DNA from: Brevundimonas sp.
GTDB lineage: Bacteria; Pseudomonadota; Alphaproteobacteria; Caulobacterales; Caulobacteraceae
Assembly (NCBI RefSeq): GCF_013912005.1
Contig: NZ_JACESB010000001.1
Location: 124,001 to 188,000 of the forward strand
Length of the DNA: 64,000 nucleotides
Direction of reading: 5' to 3'
How positions within the stretch are numbered: position 1 is the first letter of the stretch; every line of letters begins with the position of its first letter. Under the pieces are notes generated by a model, which was given only the letters and a program-made list of their open reading frames with translations, was not told the DNA's origin and ran no database searches. Both the position numbers and the translations under genes were made by a program. Shown here in pieces: positions 63,108 to 64,000 of this stretch.

Positions 63108-64000
63108 ATGGCTGACTTCGACCTCATCGTGATCGGTTCGGGCCCCGGCGGGTACGTCGCCGCCATCCGCGCCTCCCAGCTGGGCCGGAAGGTGGCGATC
63201 GTCGAGCGCGAGAACCTCGGCGGCATCTGCCTGAACTGGGGCTGCATCCCGACCAAGGCGCTGCTCAAGTCCGGCGAGAAGTTCGAGAGTCTGTCACATC
63301 TCAAGGACTACGGCCTTTCGGCCGAGAAGGTCGGCTTCGACTTCGACGCCATCATCCAGCGCTCGCGCGGGGTGGCCGCCCAGATGAACAAGGGCGTCGC
63401 CTTCCTGATGAAGAAGCACAAGATCGAGGTGATCGAGGGCTCGGCCAGGCTGGAGAAGGGCGCCGCGGCCCCGAAGGTGGTCGTGAAGCTGAACGCCGGG
63501 GGCGACCGGACGGTTGAGGCGAAGGCCGTGATGCTGGCGGTGGGCGCGCGGGCGCGGGCGCTGCCGCAGATCGGCCTCGAGGCGGACGGCGAGCGGATCT
63601 GGGCCTATCGCGAAGCGCTGGCCCCGAAGCGGCTGCCGAAGTCGTTCGTGGTCATCGGATCAGGGGCGATCGGACTGGAATTCGCCAGTTTCTACAGAGC
63701 CCTGGGCGCGGAAGTTACGGTCGTGGAAGCGGTCGACCGGATCATGCCGGTCGAGGACGAGGAAGTGTCGAAGGCGGCCCAGAAGGCGTTCGAGAAGCGC
63801 GGCATCCGGTTCCGCGTCGGCGCCCGGGTGACGAAGGTCTCGAAGTCCGCCGCCGGCGTGAAGGTCGACATCGAGGCGGGCGGCAAGGCCGAGACCCTCG
63901 AGGGCGAGGTCTGCATCTCGGCCGTGGGCATCACCGCCAACACCGACGGCATCGGCCTGGAGGCGCTCGGCGTCGAGATGGACCGGGGGCACGTCAAGAC
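63108..64000 (+). CDS. lpd: Dihydrolipoyl dehydrogenase (E3), cut by the right window edge
   Basis: E3 reoxidises dihydrolipoamide with NAD+. The frame is open from the ATG at 63108 to the last base (about 297 residues visible of a usual 465-480). Visible are the FAD loop GSGPGGYVAA (10-19), the redox-active disulfide C41/C46 in GGICLNWGCIPTK, and the NAD loop GSGAIGLEFA. The C-terminal dimerisation domain with the active-site His-Glu pair lies beyond the window. A ribosome site AAGGAGG precedes the start. Confidence 0.95.
   Translation, partial: MADFDLIVIGSGPGGYVAAIRASQLGRKVAIVERENLGGICLNWGCIPTKALLKSGEKFESLSHLKDYGLSAEKVGFDFDAIIQRSRGVAAQMNKGVAFLMKKHKIEVIEGSARLEKGAAAPKVVVKLNAGGDRTVEAKAVMLAVGARARALPQIGLEADGERIWAYREALAPKRLPKSFVVIGSGAIGLEFASFYRALGAEVTVVEAVDRIMPVEDEEVSKAAQKAFEKRGIRFRVGARVTKVSKSAAGVKVDIEAGGKAETLEGEVCISAVGITANTDGIGLEALGVEMDRGHVK

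Overview
The window is about 64 kb of very GC-rich (roughly 70%) alphaproteobacterial chromosome. It is densely packed with housekeeping genes. A Caulobacterales host (Caulobacter, Brevundimonas or Phenylobacterium relatives) is suggested by four things: a PopA-type degenerate diguanylate cyclase, a two-domain cold-shock protein, the dusB-ntrY-ntrX-dat-hfq-hflX block, and promoters matching the Caulobacter sigma-73 consensus. The genus call is inference. I see no CRISPR array, no prophage and no intact insertion sequence.

Layout. (1) 1-8.9 kb: small membrane proteins, argC, a Tat/lipoprotein MsrB, phaC (polyhydroxyalkanoate synthase), glpX, recJ, tRNA-Glu, a double cold-shock protein and a DUF192 lipoprotein. 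(2) 9.0-12.9 kb: the only clearly accessory stretch. An intact tRNA-Pro(UGG) is followed by one large acyltransferase/SGNH gene on the minus strand and then by a decayed copy of a tRNA-Pro 3' half, the arrangement left by integration at a tRNA. Small hypothetical genes, an NDUFS4-like complex I subunit and tRNA-Arg follow. (3) 13-24.6 kb: xthA, metC, an orphan amino-acid-binding lipoprotein, a dicarboxylate/amino-acid symporter, sseA, cfa, and the LPS inner-core run kdsA-hldE-hldD with a DUF3089 protein. (4) 24.6-33.7 kb: recG, sdhE, mfd, popA, a YihY membrane protein, and tusA-like and pncC genes. (5) 33.7-44.5 kb: a membrane-fused spermidine-synthase-like protein, ispDF, dusB-ntrY-ntrX-dat and hfq-hflX. 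(6) 44.5-55 kb: mazG, a GPH sugar transporter, a VanY-like peptidase with a zincin partner, wrbA, a stand-alone Aas ligase, lipA-coq10-like-lhgO-GNAT genes. (7) 55-64 kb: rpmF, a lipoprotein, enolase, ftsB and the pyruvate dehydrogenase operon pdhA-pdhB-DUF5076-pdhC-DUF3667-lpd; lpd runs off the right edge.

How the genes work together. Enolase, FtsB and the full PDH complex form a carbon-flow block, and LipA, some 7 kb upstream, makes the lipoyl groups that PdhB and PdhC both carry. kdsA, hldE and hldD supply Kdo and heptose for LPS. RecJ, RecG, Mfd and ExoIII are scattered DNA-repair enzymes. Gene packing is extreme: most convergent pairs overlap, and four pairs end in a shared palindromic CTAG.

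I did not find an unmistakable new system. The observations most worth a second look are the tRNA-Pro-bounded acyltransferase island, the loss of ntrBC from the ntr cluster with an unusual dusB tail, an NtrX without the sigma-54 contact motif, the PopA architecture, a DUF3089 protein whose expected nucleophile is replaced, and two proteins of unknown function built into the PDH operon.
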